64,000 bases of DNA from Shewanella intestini (GTDB taxonomy: Bacteria > Pseudomonadota > Gammaproteobacteria > Enterobacterales > Shewanellaceae), in NCBI RefSeq assembly GCF_018221465.1, contig NZ_JAAIKR010000001.1, positions 558,001-622,000 on the forward strand. The letters are read 5' to 3'. This document shows positions 1-8,707 of the stretch, piece by piece. The notes beneath the pieces are model-generated. The model did no database searches. It worked only from the letters and a program-made list of their open reading frames with translations, and was not told the DNA's origin. Position numbers and translations under genes: made by a program. Numbering within the stretch: the stretch's first letter is position 1; each line of letters begins with the position of its first letter.

Positions 1-273
1 ATTGGGGAGCACAGTATGCAGAGTGTGGGCAGCTCGCTTAAGTTTTGCATGGTGGCTGAAGGGCTTGCTGATGTATATCCGCGCCTGGGGCCAACCAGTG
101 AATGGGATACTGGCGCCGCGCAAGCTGTGTTAGAAAGTGCCGGTGGGCAAGTACTGATCTACCCACAACTTGAACCACTTATCTATAATCAGCAAGACAG
201 CGTGTTAAATCCCTACTTTATTGCAGCGTCACCGGCGTGGTTTCAACACACAGATACAGCAATCAATCATTGA
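1..273 (+). CDS. cysQ: 3'(2'),5'-bisphosphate nucleotidase CysQ, C-terminal part
   Basis: The reading frame is open from the first base and stops at 273, so only the C-terminal end of about 90 residues is present. The stretch GSSLKFCMVAEG followed by ADVYPRLGPTSEWDTGAAQA is the conserved C-terminal signature of CysQ in the inositol-monophosphatase-like superfamily. The Asp in the WDTGA motif is a metal ligand in this family. CysQ hydrolyses 3'-phosphoadenosine 5'-phosphate to AMP and phosphate in the cytoplasm, clearing an inhibitory by-product of sulfate assimilation. The start and most catalytic residues lie outside the window. Confidence 0.9.
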   Translation: MGEHSMQSVGSSLKFCMVAEGLADVYPRLGPTSEWDTGAAQAVLESAGGQVLIYPQLEPLIYNQQDSVLNPYFIAASPAWFQHTDTAINH

Positions 274-326
274 ATTAAAAGCAAGCTTTGCTTGTCATAC
301 CCAATGACAAAATGGAGAGACAAACT

Positions 327-1223
327 ATGATGCGCATGGGCGTCGACCTAGGTGGTACCAAAATTGAATTAGTTGCGTTAGCTGATGACGGCTCAGAGCT
401 GTTTCGAAAACGGGTACCTACACCTAAAAATTACCCAGATACATTAAATGCCATTGTTGGTTTAGTTGCCCAAGCAGAAGCGCAAACGCAGCAGCGTGGC
501 TCTGTGGGGGTGGGTATCCCCGGCGTAGTGTCGCCATTAACAGGGTTAGTAAAAAACTCAAACTCAACATGGATAAACGGTCATCCATTAGATAAAGACT
601 TAAGCGAATTGCTTAACCGAGAAGTCAAAGTGGCTAATGACGCTAACTGTTTTGCAGTGTCAGAAGCAACCGATGGCGCTGCAGAAGGTAAATCTGTGGT
701 GTTTGGGGTGATTATCGGTACAGGTTGTGGTGGCGGTTTGGCCGTTAACGGCAAAGTACATGGGGGCGGCAATGGCATTGGTGGCGAATGGGGACATAAC
801 CCATTACCATGGATGACACCTGATGAGTTTAATTCAACCTCTTGTTTTTGTGGTAATCATGATTGCATTGAAACCTTTATTTCTGGTACTGGCTGGGTGA
901 GAGATTTTCGTCGTGCAGGTGGTGAAGCCGATAGCGGTATTCAAATTTCACAAATGATGTCTGAAGGCCATCCATTAGCGACTCAAGCATTTGTGCGTTA
1001 CGTTGACCGTCTTGCTCGAGCGTTGGCTCACCTGATCAATATGCTCGATCCTGATGTCATTGTTCTTGGCGGCGGAGTGTCTAATATTGATGCGATTTAT
1101 CAAGAACTGCCTAAGTTATTGCCAAAATATGTACTCGGGCGTGAATGCGACACGGTTGTGGTTAAAAATAAATTTGGTGCATCATCAGGTGTACGCGGCG
1201 CAGCTTGGTTATGGACCAAGTAA
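327..1223 (+). CDS. mak: Fructokinase, ROK family (Mak-like)
   Basis: This ROK-family sugar kinase of 298 residues is close in length to E. coli Mak. The N-terminal [15 protein letters not shown] is the ATP-phosphate loop. The AVSEATDG region, the IIGTGCGGG motif and [17 protein letters not shown] follow the Mak pattern. A zinc motif with His in GHNPLPW and Cys in CFCGNHDC is intact. Mak phosphorylates fructose to fructose 6-phosphate in the cytoplasm. I chose ATG 327 because GGAGAG sits just upstream; an in-frame start at 288 has no such site, and 330 is also possible. The gene stands alone between cysQ and a terminator. Substrate is inferred from similarity; N-acetylglucosamine or another hexose is possible. 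Confidence 0.85.
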   Translation: MMRMGVDLGGTKIELVALADDGSELFRKRVPTPKNYPDTLNAIVGLVAQAEAQTQQRGSVGVGIPGVVSPLTGLVKNSNSTWINGHPLDKDLSELLNREVKVANDANCFAVSEATDGAAEGKSVVFGVIIGTGCGGGLAVNGKVHGGGNGIGGEWGHNPLPWMTPDEFNSTSCFCGNHDCIETFISGTGWVRDFRRAGGEADSGIQISQMMSEGHPLATQAFVRYVDRLARALAHLINMLDPDVIVLGGGVSNIDAIYQELPKLLPKYVLGRECDTVVVKNKFGASSGVRGAAWLWTK

Positions 1224-1256
1224 GCATCACAATGTATTAATGTGGAAGCAAGCGAT

Positions 1257-1286
1257 AAAAAACAGTGCTGTTAAGCGCTGTTTTTT
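1257..1286 (+). terminator. Rho-independent terminator after mak
   Basis: AAAAAACAGTGC pairs with GCGCTGTTTTTT (one G-T mismatch) across a short loop, and the second arm ends in six T. It lies 33 bases past the mak stop and could work on both strands. Confidence 0.85.
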
Positions 1287-1445
1287 ATGGCGGCAACTAT
1301 TCTGCTGCACTGAATCTCAGTGACAGTATCAAACAAATAGTTTTTTGATTTATAACTGCGTAAACTAGCTGAACACAAATGCACTGCGGCATTATTTAAG
1401 CTTTAAGCATTAGATTTTAGATTTTAGATTAACTGTGAGTTGTTC

Positions 1446-2345
1446 ATGTTTTGGGTTAAAAAAGTACTGAGCCAATTAATGATGCCGATCCCTTTCGCAT
1501 CGCTGCTTATCCTTATCGGGTTACTGTTTATCATCGTGGCCTATTATCAACGTAATATTCGTACCACAACATCTCACGATTCACATCAACCCAAAGCATC
1601 ACAGCATCGCACACTCGGGCTTGGACATATCGGTAAATTAAGTGTGTTTTGCGGATTGTTAGTTATTGTACTGCTCAGCCAAACTCAAGTCAGTAATGCC
1701 TTATTAACCCCGCTTGAACAACAATATCCCCCCAATACAGCGCCAATTAACGGTCAATGCTGGGTGATGGTGTTAGGTTCAGGGAGCCGTGAGCAACCCA
1801 ATCAAAGCGCGACTCAAAATTTATCTGCAACAGCTTTAGCAAGATTGACCGAGGGGCTTAAGCAGATGCAGCTTGGGCAACATTGTCACTTGATTGTCAG
1901 CGGTTGGAATAGCGGCTCGTTAGTGCATTCACATGCGCAAATGATGAAACAAGCGGCAATAGAACTTGGCGTTGCAGCGCAAAACATTAGCAGTTTTGAC
2001 TTGCCCAAAGACACCATAGAAGAGGCGCATTATGCGTATCAATTAGTGGGTGAAAAACCGTTTAGATTAGTGACATCAGCCTCGCACATGCCACGTGCGA
2101 TGATGATTTTTAAAGGGGTAGGGTTATCGCCACAAGCTGCACCAGGTAATTACACCAGTAATGTAGGGCGTTGGTGGCAACTTGGCGCCAGTAATCTACT
2201 TAATAGCCAAAAGTCGATTCATGAATATGTAGGACAACTTTGGTTAAAGATTAAAGGCTTATCGGCAATAAGTAACAAAAAGCATCATGCTAAAGTCAGC
2301 CATATGATCACCAAACTCAACACTGCCACTTTTATGGATTCATAA
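1446..2345 (+). CDS. elyC: Envelope biogenesis factor ElyC, DUF218 family
   Basis: This 299-residue inner-membrane protein has two N-terminal membrane segments (about residues 14-33 and 60-80) separated by a polar loop. A DUF218 domain begins near residue 100 (CWVMVLGSGS). The motifs LIVSGWNSG, FDLPKDTIEEA and LVTSASHMPRAM match E. coli ElyC closely. ElyC is needed for peptidoglycan assembly at low temperature and affects use of the lipid carrier. The start is uncertain: TTG 1440 is two codons upstream and neither start has a strong ribosome site. The next gene begins at 2346, directly after this stop, so the two are probably co-transcribed. Confidence 0.82.
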   Translation: MFWVKKVLSQLMMPIPFASLLILIGLLFIIVAYYQRNIRTTTSHDSHQPKASQHRTLGLGHIGKLSVFCGLLVIVLLSQTQVSNALLTPLEQQYPPNTAPINGQCWVMVLGSGSREQPNQSATQNLSATALARLTEGLKQMQLGQHCHLIVSGWNSGSLVHSHAQMMKQAAIELGVAAQNISSFDLPKDTIEEAHYAYQLVGEKPFRLVTSASHMPRAMMIFKGVGLSPQAAPGNYTSNVGRWWQLGASNLLNSQKSIHEYVGQLWLKIKGLSAISNKKHHAKVSHMITKLNTATFMDS

Positions 2346-3038
2346 ATGCAAATAACACCAGAAAACGAATCAGCTTCGTTATCGATTACGCCTTACTCAA
2401 AGCGTAATGCTATTACCTTTACGGTAGTGGGGGCTGTGGCTACCATTATTGGTTTGGTGTTATTTATCACACTACAAAGTGCGTTCGCCATAGCGCTATG
2501 TTTGTTTTCAGGTGGGGTTGTTGGGGTGCTTTTGGGCTGCGCGAAACTCAAGCAACCAGCGGTAAGTTTGCTTATAACGACAACAGAGCTGAGTTTATTT
2601 CATCAACGCGGTCACATTATCGTGGCGCGGGATAATATTCAACGTGTCGATTTAGTGCGGGTTAACCAAAATCAACAAATGGTAGAGTTGCCTTTTATTG
2701 GGATTAAAATAAAGCAGTTAGCGCCAATTCTTGAAACGATGTCGCCACGTTTAGCCACCGGTTTACTTACCGAGCAGCGTCCATTATTAATGACCGCAGC
2801 GACCCAAGATGAAGACCTTCAAGGTCTAGAGCATTATGTTGGCGCAGAGTTTTCAAGCTTAGTGTTACAAGATAAGCGCTATGAAGGAGTGCAGGCGATG
2901 TTTGGTCATCGCTGCCAAACATTAGCGGAAAACTTAGGTTATCATCTGTATATTCCACTGGATATGTTAGACAGAGAACCCAATGATTTTGTGGCGTTAT
3001 TAAGGCAGTGGCTTAATAACGCCAATCGTTGTAACTAA
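2346..3038 (+). CDS. Membrane protein of unknown function, probably DUF2982
   Basis: The product has 230 residues with two adjacent hydrophobic segments near the N-terminus (about 24-45 and 48-65) and a long soluble remainder. I associate the sequence with DUF2982, a family found in marine gammaproteobacteria, but this is from memory. The ATG abuts the elyC stop with no gap, which suggests translational coupling and perhaps a shared envelope role. The region after the membrane hairpin looks like a PH-like fold seen in other membrane proteins (TELSLFHQRGHIIVARDNIQRV), which is inference. No catalytic motif is visible. Confidence 0.65.
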   Translation: MQITPENESASLSITPYSKRNAITFTVVGAVATIIGLVLFITLQSAFAIALCLFSGGVVGVLLGCAKLKQPAVSLLITTTELSLFHQRGHIIVARDNIQRVDLVRVNQNQQMVELPFIGIKIKQLAPILETMSPRLATGLLTEQRPLLMTAATQDEDLQGLEHYVGAEFSSLVLQDKRYEGVQAMFGHRCQTLAENLGYHLYIPLDMLDREPNDFVALLRQWLNNANRCN

Positions 3039-3077
3039 AATTCATTAGCCTATTTGACTCATTGCTTTAGTGTGCAA

Positions 3078-3110
3078 CGAAACGAAACGAAACCGAGTGA
3101 GAGTGAGAGT
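3078..3110. repeat. Two short tandem repeats downstream of the elyC pair
   Basis: CGAAA is repeated three times (3078-3093) and is followed at once by two and a half copies of GAGTGA (3095-3110). The tract lies in the 95-base gap between two convergent genes. Copy number in such tracts can vary between strains; no function is evident. Confidence 0.6.
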
Positions 3111-3133
3111 AGACACCGTGATAAAAAGCGCGA

Positions 3134-3505
3134 TTACAGTGATACCACTTTGTCATTTTCGATAGGTTTCTCTTGGGGTAAATGTCGCTGACCTAAAAAC
3201 TGCCCATCTTGAGCAACTTCCATTTTATCGCTACGTATATCACCTTCAAAATATCCTGTGTGGGTAATGATGATTTTATGGCAATGCGCCTCACCACATA
3301 CCTTGCCTGATACCGTGACATCTTTAGCGTAAATATTACCCGTTACACTGCCGCCAACTTCAATCACGATATTACCGTCGGTAATTAAGTCACCTTCAAC
3401 AGTACCAGCAATTAACATGTCGCCAGAAAAGCTCAGTTTTCCTGTTACCTGACATGATTGGGCAATAAAACTCAAATTACGGTTTGATTGTTTGGCTGAA
3501 AACAT
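3134..3505 (-). CDS. Bactofilin, polymer-forming cytoskeletal protein
   Basis: This small bactofilin has 123 residues. The core (about 20-105) is a run of short beta-strand repeats, such as GDMLIAGTVEGDLITDGNIVIEVGG read in pieces as G-D-h-x-h-x-G turns, then VTGNIYAKDVTVSGKVCGE, typical of the bactofilin right-handed beta helix. The flanking tails are short and polar. Bactofilins self-assemble without nucleotide into filaments that position cell-wall or motility machinery. No M23 peptidase gene, a common partner, is adjacent, so the role here cannot be assigned. ATG 3505 is the natural start. Confidence 0.85.
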   Translation of the reverse strand: MFSAKQSNRNLSFIAQSCQVTGKLSFSGDMLIAGTVEGDLITDGNIVIEVGGSVTGNIYAKDVTVSGKVCGEAHCHKIIITHTGYFEGDIRSDKMEVAQDGQFLGQRHLPQEKPIENDKVVSL

Positions 3506-3707
3506 ATTGTTTGCTCGTTATTGTTGTTTTAGTTAATGCGAATATGGATTCGCCTACTCAGCATGCCAATATAAAGCCATTGACGTGAGTTTTAAAGTTG
3601 TTGGTTAACAAAAATAATCATTAAACATAACAATCAACAACGATAGCACGGCGCATAACGGCTTACACACCAAGCAATTACGTTACCAATTACGGTTACA
3701 ACCGAGC

Positions 3708-4193
3708 TTACTGCGCCGTTGCTAAGGTAATTGCCCCATTTGGGCAAGGGGCGACACACGCACCGCAACCAGTACAGGCATCGGTATCGAATATCGGTTT
3801 GGGAATTTGACCTACGGCCATTTTAAAATGAATAGCGCGAGGGTCACAGGCATCTTTGCAGCTTTGGCACCAGACACCTGCAAAGGTTAAGCAGTTATCA
3901 TTGGCCTGCGCTTTAAGTGTCCACGGTTGAGCCTGCTGGGTGTCAAAGATTGGTTCTTCACATGCATTGACACATTGCTGGCAAAAGGTGCATTCGTCTT
4001 TGGTAAAATCGACCTCGACAAACCCGCCGTCGCCTCTGAACAATATTTGTGTTTCACAAGCGCTGATGCACTTATCGCATCGAGTGCATAAATCAGTAAA
4101 TTCAATGTTATCTTTCACCCACGGCGGGCGTAATGCGTTGTTTTTTTTACGACGAAACAGATTACGTCGATTCTGATTAATACTTTGACTCAT
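3708..4193 (-). CDS. napF: NapF-like ferredoxin-type protein
   Basis: This 161-residue iron-sulfur protein has four cysteine clusters: CTRCDKCISAC, CTFCQQCVNAC, a looser C-x-C-x2-C-x3-C region around residue 110, and CTGCGACVAPC near the C-terminus. The basic N-terminus (NRRNLFRRKK) is typical of NapF, a cytoplasmic protein linked to maturation of periplasmic nitrate reductase NapA or electron flow to it. No nap genes are next to it, so it is an orphan copy and its link to nitrate reduction is inferred. It reads divergently from phhA across a 311-base gap. Confidence 0.8.
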   Translation of the reverse strand: MSQSINQNRRNLFRRKKNNALRPPWVKDNIEFTDLCTRCDKCISACETQILFRGDGGFVEVDFTKDECTFCQQCVNACEEPIFDTQQAQPWTLKAQANDNCLTFAGVWCQSCKDACDPRAIHFKMAVGQIPKPIFDTDACTGCGACVAPCPNGAITLATAQ

Positions 4194-4382
4194 AAAACCT
4201 CAAATAAAACGCTAACAACCAAGTGCTGTTTCACTAGTGGGTATTGTAAATCGTTGCCATTTAATTGCTATTAAAATCTCCCTTTTGAGCAAGTAAATTT
4301 TGTTATTAAGCGTGGATGGCAAATAAAATAGCCATGACTATCTCACTGAAATAAAAAGAGCTTTAATGAGCAATGTTGCCAC

Positions 4383-4400
4383 TGTACAACAAGGTTTACG
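4383..4400 (+). promoter_or_regulatory. Candidate TyrR box upstream of phhA
   Basis: TGTACA, six bases, TTTACG matches the TyrR consensus TGTAAA-N6-TTTACA with two mismatches. It lies 105 bases upstream of phhA, whose downstream neighbour encodes TyrR. The rest of the 4194-4504 gap shows no clear FNR-type site for the divergent napF-like gene. Confidence 0.5.
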
Positions 4401-4483
4401 TTTTTAAGCTTATTTAGCGAAGGTTAACCACACACAAATAGTTAACAAAATGCTGACAGTAACACACTATGGAGTCAGTAACG

Positions 4484-4493
4484 TTTACGTAAA
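4484..4493. promoter_or_regulatory. TTTACGTAAA palindrome just before phhA
   Basis: A perfect ten-base palindrome ends 11 bases before the phhA start. It shares the ACGTTTACG core with the imperfect repeat upstream of the valine operon at 12776-12800, so a common regulator (LiuR-type or other) is possible. Overlap with the ribosome-binding region would suit repression. Evidence is motif similarity only. Confidence 0.3.
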
Positions 4494-4504
4494 GTGAAAT
4501 AAAT

Positions 4505-5326
4505 ATGAGTAACCCAAGTCAATATACATCTCACCAAGTTGATGCCAATGGCTATATAAACTATTCAGAACAAGAGCATCAAATTTGGCAACAACTCTAC
4601 GCCAGGCAAATTAATAATTTACCTGGCAAAGCATGTCAGCAATACCTTGATGGCATTGGTAGTTTGAATATGTCTGTTGATCGTATTCCGCAATTACCTG
4701 ACATCGACAAAGTGCTCAAAGCGACCACCGGCTGGGAAACCGCTGCAGTACCAGCGTTAATTTCATTTGCTAAGTTTTTTGAACTATTAGCCAATAAGCG
4801 TTTTCCTGTAGCCACGTTTATTCGTACTAAAGAAGAGTTTGATTACTTACAAGAACCAGATATTTTCCATGAAATTTTTGGCCATTGTCCATTGCTGACT
4901 AATCCTGCCTTTGCTAATTTTTCACATCTGTATGGCAAACTAGGGCTTGCGGCCTCAAAAGAGCAGCGGGTATTTTTAGCCCGATTATATTGGTTTACTG
5001 TTGAGTTTGGTTTAATGCAAGCAAGCAATAACACCACTAACAGTACAGAAAATAATGGTTTTAATATTTATGGCGGCGGCATCATGAGTTCGCCCGGTGA
5101 AACCCAATATGCATTGAGTAACAGGCCGATACATAAGCCATTTAACCTGCAAGAGGTGCTCAGAACCCCGTATAGAATTGATATTATGCAGCCCATTTAT
5201 TATGTCATTGAAAATATTGATTACCTTGATGAGATTGCCAAAATGGATATCATGGGCGAGGTAACAAAAGCGCAGTCATTAGGGTTATTCAAACCATTAT
5301 TTGACAGCCCCAAACAAGCAGGATAA
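4505..5326 (+). CDS. phhA: Phenylalanine 4-hydroxylase
   Basis: This is a pterin-dependent aromatic amino acid hydroxylase of 273 residues, the usual bacterial length. It converts phenylalanine to tyrosine in the cytoplasm using molecular oxygen and tetrahydropterin. The non-haem iron facial triad is intact: His122 and His127 in DIFHEIFGH and Glu167 in WFTVEFGL. It heads phhA-phhB-tyrR, all on the plus strand with short gaps. A TyrR-like box lies upstream, so TyrR control responding to aromatic amino acids is likely. There is no N-terminal regulatory ACT domain, as expected for bacterial forms. Confidence 0.96.
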   Translation: MSNPSQYTSHQVDANGYINYSEQEHQIWQQLYARQINNLPGKACQQYLDGIGSLNMSVDRIPQLPDIDKVLKATTGWETAAVPALISFAKFFELLANKRFPVATFIRTKEEFDYLQEPDIFHEIFGHCPLLTNPAFANFSHLYGKLGLAASKEQRVFLARLYWFTVEFGLMQASNNTTNSTENNGFNIYGGGIMSSPGETQYALSNRPIHKPFNLQEVLRTPYRIDIMQPIYYVIENIDYLDEIAKMDIMGEVTKAQSLGLFKPLFDSPKQAG

Positions 5327-5370
5327 AGCCGGCAAAGTGGCCTAAATAGATTGAACAAGGAGTAGTAATA

Positions 5371-5712
5371 ATGACAGCATTAAACGAAATGAAGTGTGAA
5401 GCTTGCCAAGCTGATGCCCCAAAAGTAACCGAAGCGGAACTGGCTGAGCTAATTAGAATGATCCCTGATTGGGGCGTAGAAGTGCGTGATGGCATTATGC
5501 AATTAGAGCGGGTATATAAGTTTAAAAACTTTAAATTAGCCATCGCCTTTACCAATCAATTGGCCGAACTTGCTGAAGCTGAGTTTCATCATCCGGGCAT
5601 ATTAACCGAGTGGGGCAAGGTCACAGTGACATGGTGGTCGCACTCAATTAAAGGGCTGCATAAGAATGACTTCATTATGGCTGCCAAGACCGACCAGTTG
5701 CTAGAAAACTAA
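5371..5712 (+). CDS. phhB: Pterin-4a-carbinolamine dehydratase
   Basis: The 113-residue protein dehydrates 4a-hydroxytetrahydrobiopterin so that the phenylalanine hydroxylase cofactor can be recycled. The family signature [21 protein letters not shown] contains the paired His residues and the Trp of the active site. It starts at ATG 5371 with AAGGAG just upstream, 44 bases after phhA, so the two form an operon. PhhB can also modulate phhA expression in some bacteria; nothing here tests that. Confidence 0.95.
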   Translation: MTALNEMKCEACQADAPKVTEAELAELIRMIPDWGVEVRDGIMQLERVYKFKNFKLAIAFTNQLAELAEAEFHHPGILTEWGKVTVTWWSHSIKGLHKNDFIMAAKTDQLLEN

Positions 5713-5868
5713 GATAGCATTTGATATCAATGTGTTACGATGGTGTGGCGCATTGATAGGTTTAAGTGTTACAAAAATGCTGTAAACTACACTTGCCAGC
5801 AGCGCAATATCCCTCTAACGTATGCTCAATTTCCAAAACAAAATACAATAACAGGGAATGGTGTATTT

Positions 5869-7413
5869 ATGCGTTTAGAAGTCAGTTGTAACGATCGCGT
5901 CGGCCTCGCAAAAGATATTCTTACCGTGCTAGAGCAACATGGCATTAATTTGATTGCCATCGATGCCAGCAACCAAGGTTTTTTATACTTACAATTTGCC
6001 GAAATTGAATTTGAAACCCTCAGAACCTTACTCCCCCAAATTCGCAAAGTAGACAGCGTACACGATGTCAGAACCGTGTCATTTATGCCTTCTGAACAAG
6101 AACATTATGCGTTAAAAACCCTACTTAAAACCTTACCTGATTCAGTGTTTTCATTGGACTCAAAAGGGCGTATCCGAATTGCTAATGAGTCGGCGTTACT
6201 CACACTGGCAATGGGTGAGCATGAAGTGATTGACGAACCATTAAATCATTGGGTACAAGGCTTTAACTTTGCCCGTTGGATGAGTGAAATCCCAGTGCTT
6301 GCCCAAGCCAGTCGTTTGCAAATTAATGGCAACGAATACTTAGCTGAAATGTTGCCTATTTATTTACCTGATGATGACAACACCACTATTTTAGCGGGGG
6401 CGGTGGTGTCTTTAAAATCGCCTGCGCGAGTGGGCAAGCAATTTAATGCACTGCAAAACCAAACCACAGGTTTTGATAATGTGTTAGCCAACAGCGATAA
6501 AATGAAAGATGTGCTTAATCAAGCTAAACGCATGGCACAGCTAGATGCACCGCTACTGATCACCGGTGAAACTGGCACAGGTAAAGAACTCATGGCACGC
6601 GCCAGTCACGACGCCAGTATGCGCCGTGAAAAACCGTTTATTACCATTAACTGCGCAGCGTTACCCGATAGCGTGGCAGAAGAAGAACTATTTGGTTTTG
6701 TTAATCATGGCGATGTCATTAAGCGTGGGCTTTTTGATGAAGCCAAAGGTGGCACGGTATTTTTAGATGAAATAGCCGAAATGTCTAAAGCCGCGCAAGT
6801 TAAGTTATTACGACTGCTTCAAGATGGCACTTTTAGGCGTATTGGCGGCGACGAGGAAGTGCGTGCAGATGTACGTATTATTTGCTCAACCCAAAAACAT
6901 TTAGCCGAGCTATGCCAAGCGGGCGAGTTTAGAGAGGATTTATATTATCGCATTCATGTATTGAGTTACCACATGCCGTCGCTGCGTGAACGTAAGGTCG
7001 ATATTATTCCATTAACAGAAATGTTCCTAGAACACTACAGCCAACAGTTATCTAGCCCGCTGCGCCGTATTTCGGCCAATTGCAGAGACTATTTATTCAG
7101 TTATGCCTGGCCGGGTAACGTTAGGCAATTGAAAAACGCCATCTTTAGAGCGGTGTCGATGTGGGACGGTTCAACTGAGCTCACCATTGAGCAACTTAAA
7201 TTGCCATCTTATGCCGAAGGCTTTGGCTACTTTGACGAAGAATTTGAAGGCAGTTTAGATAAGGCGATGAAAGAGTATGAGGCCAATTTACTGCGCCGCT
7301 TATATCCTGCCTATCCAAGCACACGTCAATTGGCTAAAAAATTAGGGGTATCACATACCGCTATTGCCAATAAATTACGCGATTATAAAATTGCCAAGAA
7401 AAAGGTAGTGTAA
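5869..7413 (+). CDS. tyrR: Aromatic amino acid regulator TyrR
   Basis: The 514-residue product matches E. coli TyrR in length and order. An ACT domain (about 1-75) is followed by a PAS domain (about 78-190), an AAA+ domain (about 206-430) with Walker A GETGTGKE near 233 and Walker B GGTVFLDEI near 295, and a C-terminal helix-turn-helix (STRQLAKKLGVSHTAIANKL). The sigma-54 contact loop GAFTGA is missing; the equivalent region reads FGFVNHGDVIKRGLFDEA. It therefore probably works with sigma-70 promoters like E. coli TyrR, not as a PhhR-type sigma-54 activator. I chose ATG 5869; an upstream in-frame extension to 5740 looks non-coding. Likely target: the adjacent phhAB genes. Confidence 0.95.
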   Translation: MRLEVSCNDRVGLAKDILTVLEQHGINLIAIDASNQGFLYLQFAEIEFETLRTLLPQIRKVDSVHDVRTVSFMPSEQEHYALKTLLKTLPDSVFSLDSKGRIRIANESALLTLAMGEHEVIDEPLNHWVQGFNFARWMSEIPVLAQASRLQINGNEYLAEMLPIYLPDDDNTTILAGAVVSLKSPARVGKQFNALQNQTTGFDNVLANSDKMKDVLNQAKRMAQLDAPLLITGETGTGKELMARASHDASMRREKPFITINCAALPDSVAEEELFGFVNHGDVIKRGLFDEAKGGTVFLDEIAEMSKAAQVKLLRLLQDGTFRRIGGDEEVRADVRIICSTQKHLAELCQAGEFREDLYYRIHVLSYHMPSLRERKVDIIPLTEMFLEHYSQQLSSPLRRISANCRDYLFSYAWPGNVRQLKNAIFRAVSMWDGSTELTIEQLKLPSYAEGFGYFDEEFEGSLDKAMKEYEANLLRRLYPAYPSTRQLAKKLGVSHTAIANKLRDYKIAKKKVV

Positions 7414-7527
7414 CGAAAAGCTGCCAGTGGCACTGAGTGTGAATAAAGCCTGTTTATACCGCGTAGGGCTCAAGTTCAGCAATGTGCTTTTTTGTATCAA
7501 AATATTGACAGATATGGCAGCACTGCC

Positions 7528-7554
7528 CACTGCAACAATTTAATTATTGCAGTG
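7528..7554. promoter_or_regulatory. Inverted repeat between tyrR and fahA
   Basis: CACTGCAA and TTGCAGTG face each other around an AT-rich centre that is itself partly symmetric (AAT/ATT). It lies about 80 bases before the fahA start. No T tract follows, so an operator is as likely as a terminator. I cannot assign the regulator. Confidence 0.4.
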
Positions 7555-7634
7555 TTAATCGCCTGCTTTTTAAGGTATTTCTAAGGCAGAATTTAAGATG
7601 GTTTTTTCAAAGAAAAAACCCATTAGGAGTGATA

Positions 7635-8621
7635 ATGAAACTTGCAACATATGACAATGGTCGCAGAGACGGCCAATTAATGCTGGTAAGCAAAGACTTA
7701 ACTAAAGCGATGGCCGTCCCGGCAATAGCCAATACCATGCAACAGTTGCTAGACACTTGGGAGTTATTACAGCCGCAATTGCAAGAATTATACGAAGCAC
7801 TCAACACTGGCTTAATCGATAATGCCCAAGCGTTTGATGAAATGCGTTGTTTGTCGCCACTGCCACGAGCGTATCAATGGGCAGACGGCAGTGCATATGT
7901 TAATCACGTTGAATTAGTGCGAAAAGCACGCGGCGCACAAATGCCTGACACGTTTTGGACTGACCCATTAGTGTATCAAGGTGGATCAGACTGTTTCATT
8001 GGCCCTAAAGCCGATATTGAAATGGCCAGTGAAGCATTTGGAATTGATTTTGAATCAGAAATTGCCGTGATCACTGATGATGTCGCCATGGGCGTTTCTG
8101 CTGAAGATGCCGAGCAACACATTAAATTACTCATGTTAGTTAATGACGTGTCATTACGTAATTTAATTCCAGGTGAGCTCGCCAAAGGGTTTGGCTTTTT
8201 TCAATCTAAACCCTCAAGTGCATTTTCGCCAGTTGCTGTCACGCCAGATGAACTCGGTGACAAATGGCTAGACAGCAAAGTGCATCTGCCATTAGTGACT
8301 CATTTTAATGGTGAGTTATTTGGTCGTCCTAATGCGGGTGTGGATATGACATTTGATTTTAGTCAGTTAGTGGCACACGTAGCTAAAACCCGTCCCATGG
8401 CCGCAGGAGCGATTGTGGGGTCTGGCACGATTTCAAATTATGATCGCAGTGCAGGCTCTAGCTGTTTAGCGGAAAAACGCATGCTTGAAACCATTGAACA
8501 TGGTGAAGCAACAACCGCTTTCATGCACTTTGGTGACACTGTACGTATTGAAATGTTTGATGAGCAAGACAACAGTATTTTTGGCTCTATCGATCAAAAA
8601 GTGGTGCAATACCAAGGTTAA
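7635..8621 (+). CDS. fahA: Fumarylacetoacetase (fumarylacetoacetate hydrolase family)
   Basis: The 328-residue FAH-family enzyme catalyses the last step of tyrosine/homogentisate breakdown, giving fumarate and acetoacetate. The metal-site motifs are visible in DFESEIAVITDDV and in the conserved GSGTISNYDRSAGSSCLAEKRM region near the C-terminus. ATG 7635 follows AGGAG by five bases; the alternative GTG 7629 overlaps that site. maiA, the preceding pathway step, lies 86 bases downstream but beyond a strong terminator. Homogentisate dioxygenase and hydroxyphenylpyruvate dioxygenase are not in the window. Confidence 0.9.
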   Translation: MKLATYDNGRRDGQLMLVSKDLTKAMAVPAIANTMQQLLDTWELLQPQLQELYEALNTGLIDNAQAFDEMRCLSPLPRAYQWADGSAYVNHVELVRKARGAQMPDTFWTDPLVYQGGSDCFIGPKADIEMASEAFGIDFESEIAVITDDVAMGVSAEDAEQHIKLLMLVNDVSLRNLIPGELAKGFGFFQSKPSSAFSPVAVTPDELGDKWLDSKVHLPLVTHFNGELFGRPNAGVDMTFDFSQLVAHVAKTRPMAAGAIVGSGTISNYDRSAGSSCLAEKRMLETIEHGEATTAFMHFGDTVRIEMFDEQDNSIFGSIDQKVVQYQG

Positions 8622-8646
8622 TTGTCCATTTGCGTTAAGCACTGAC

Positions 8647-8678
8647 AAAAGCAATAACGCCCACGTTATTGCTTTTTT
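8647..8678 (+). terminator. Terminator between fahA and maiA
   Basis: AAAAGCAATAACG pairs perfectly with CGTTATTGCTTTT around a four-base loop and runs into six T. It ends 29 bases before maiA, so read-through into maiA should be reduced or maiA has its own promoter. Confidence 0.85.
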
Positions 8679-8707
8679 GCTATTGGCAGCTGCCATAAGG
8701 AAACACA

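Noticed and set aside
5740-5868. Upstream extension of TyrR by 43 residues
   Set aside because: TyrR proteins begin with the ACT domain MRLEV; the extra residues look non-coding.
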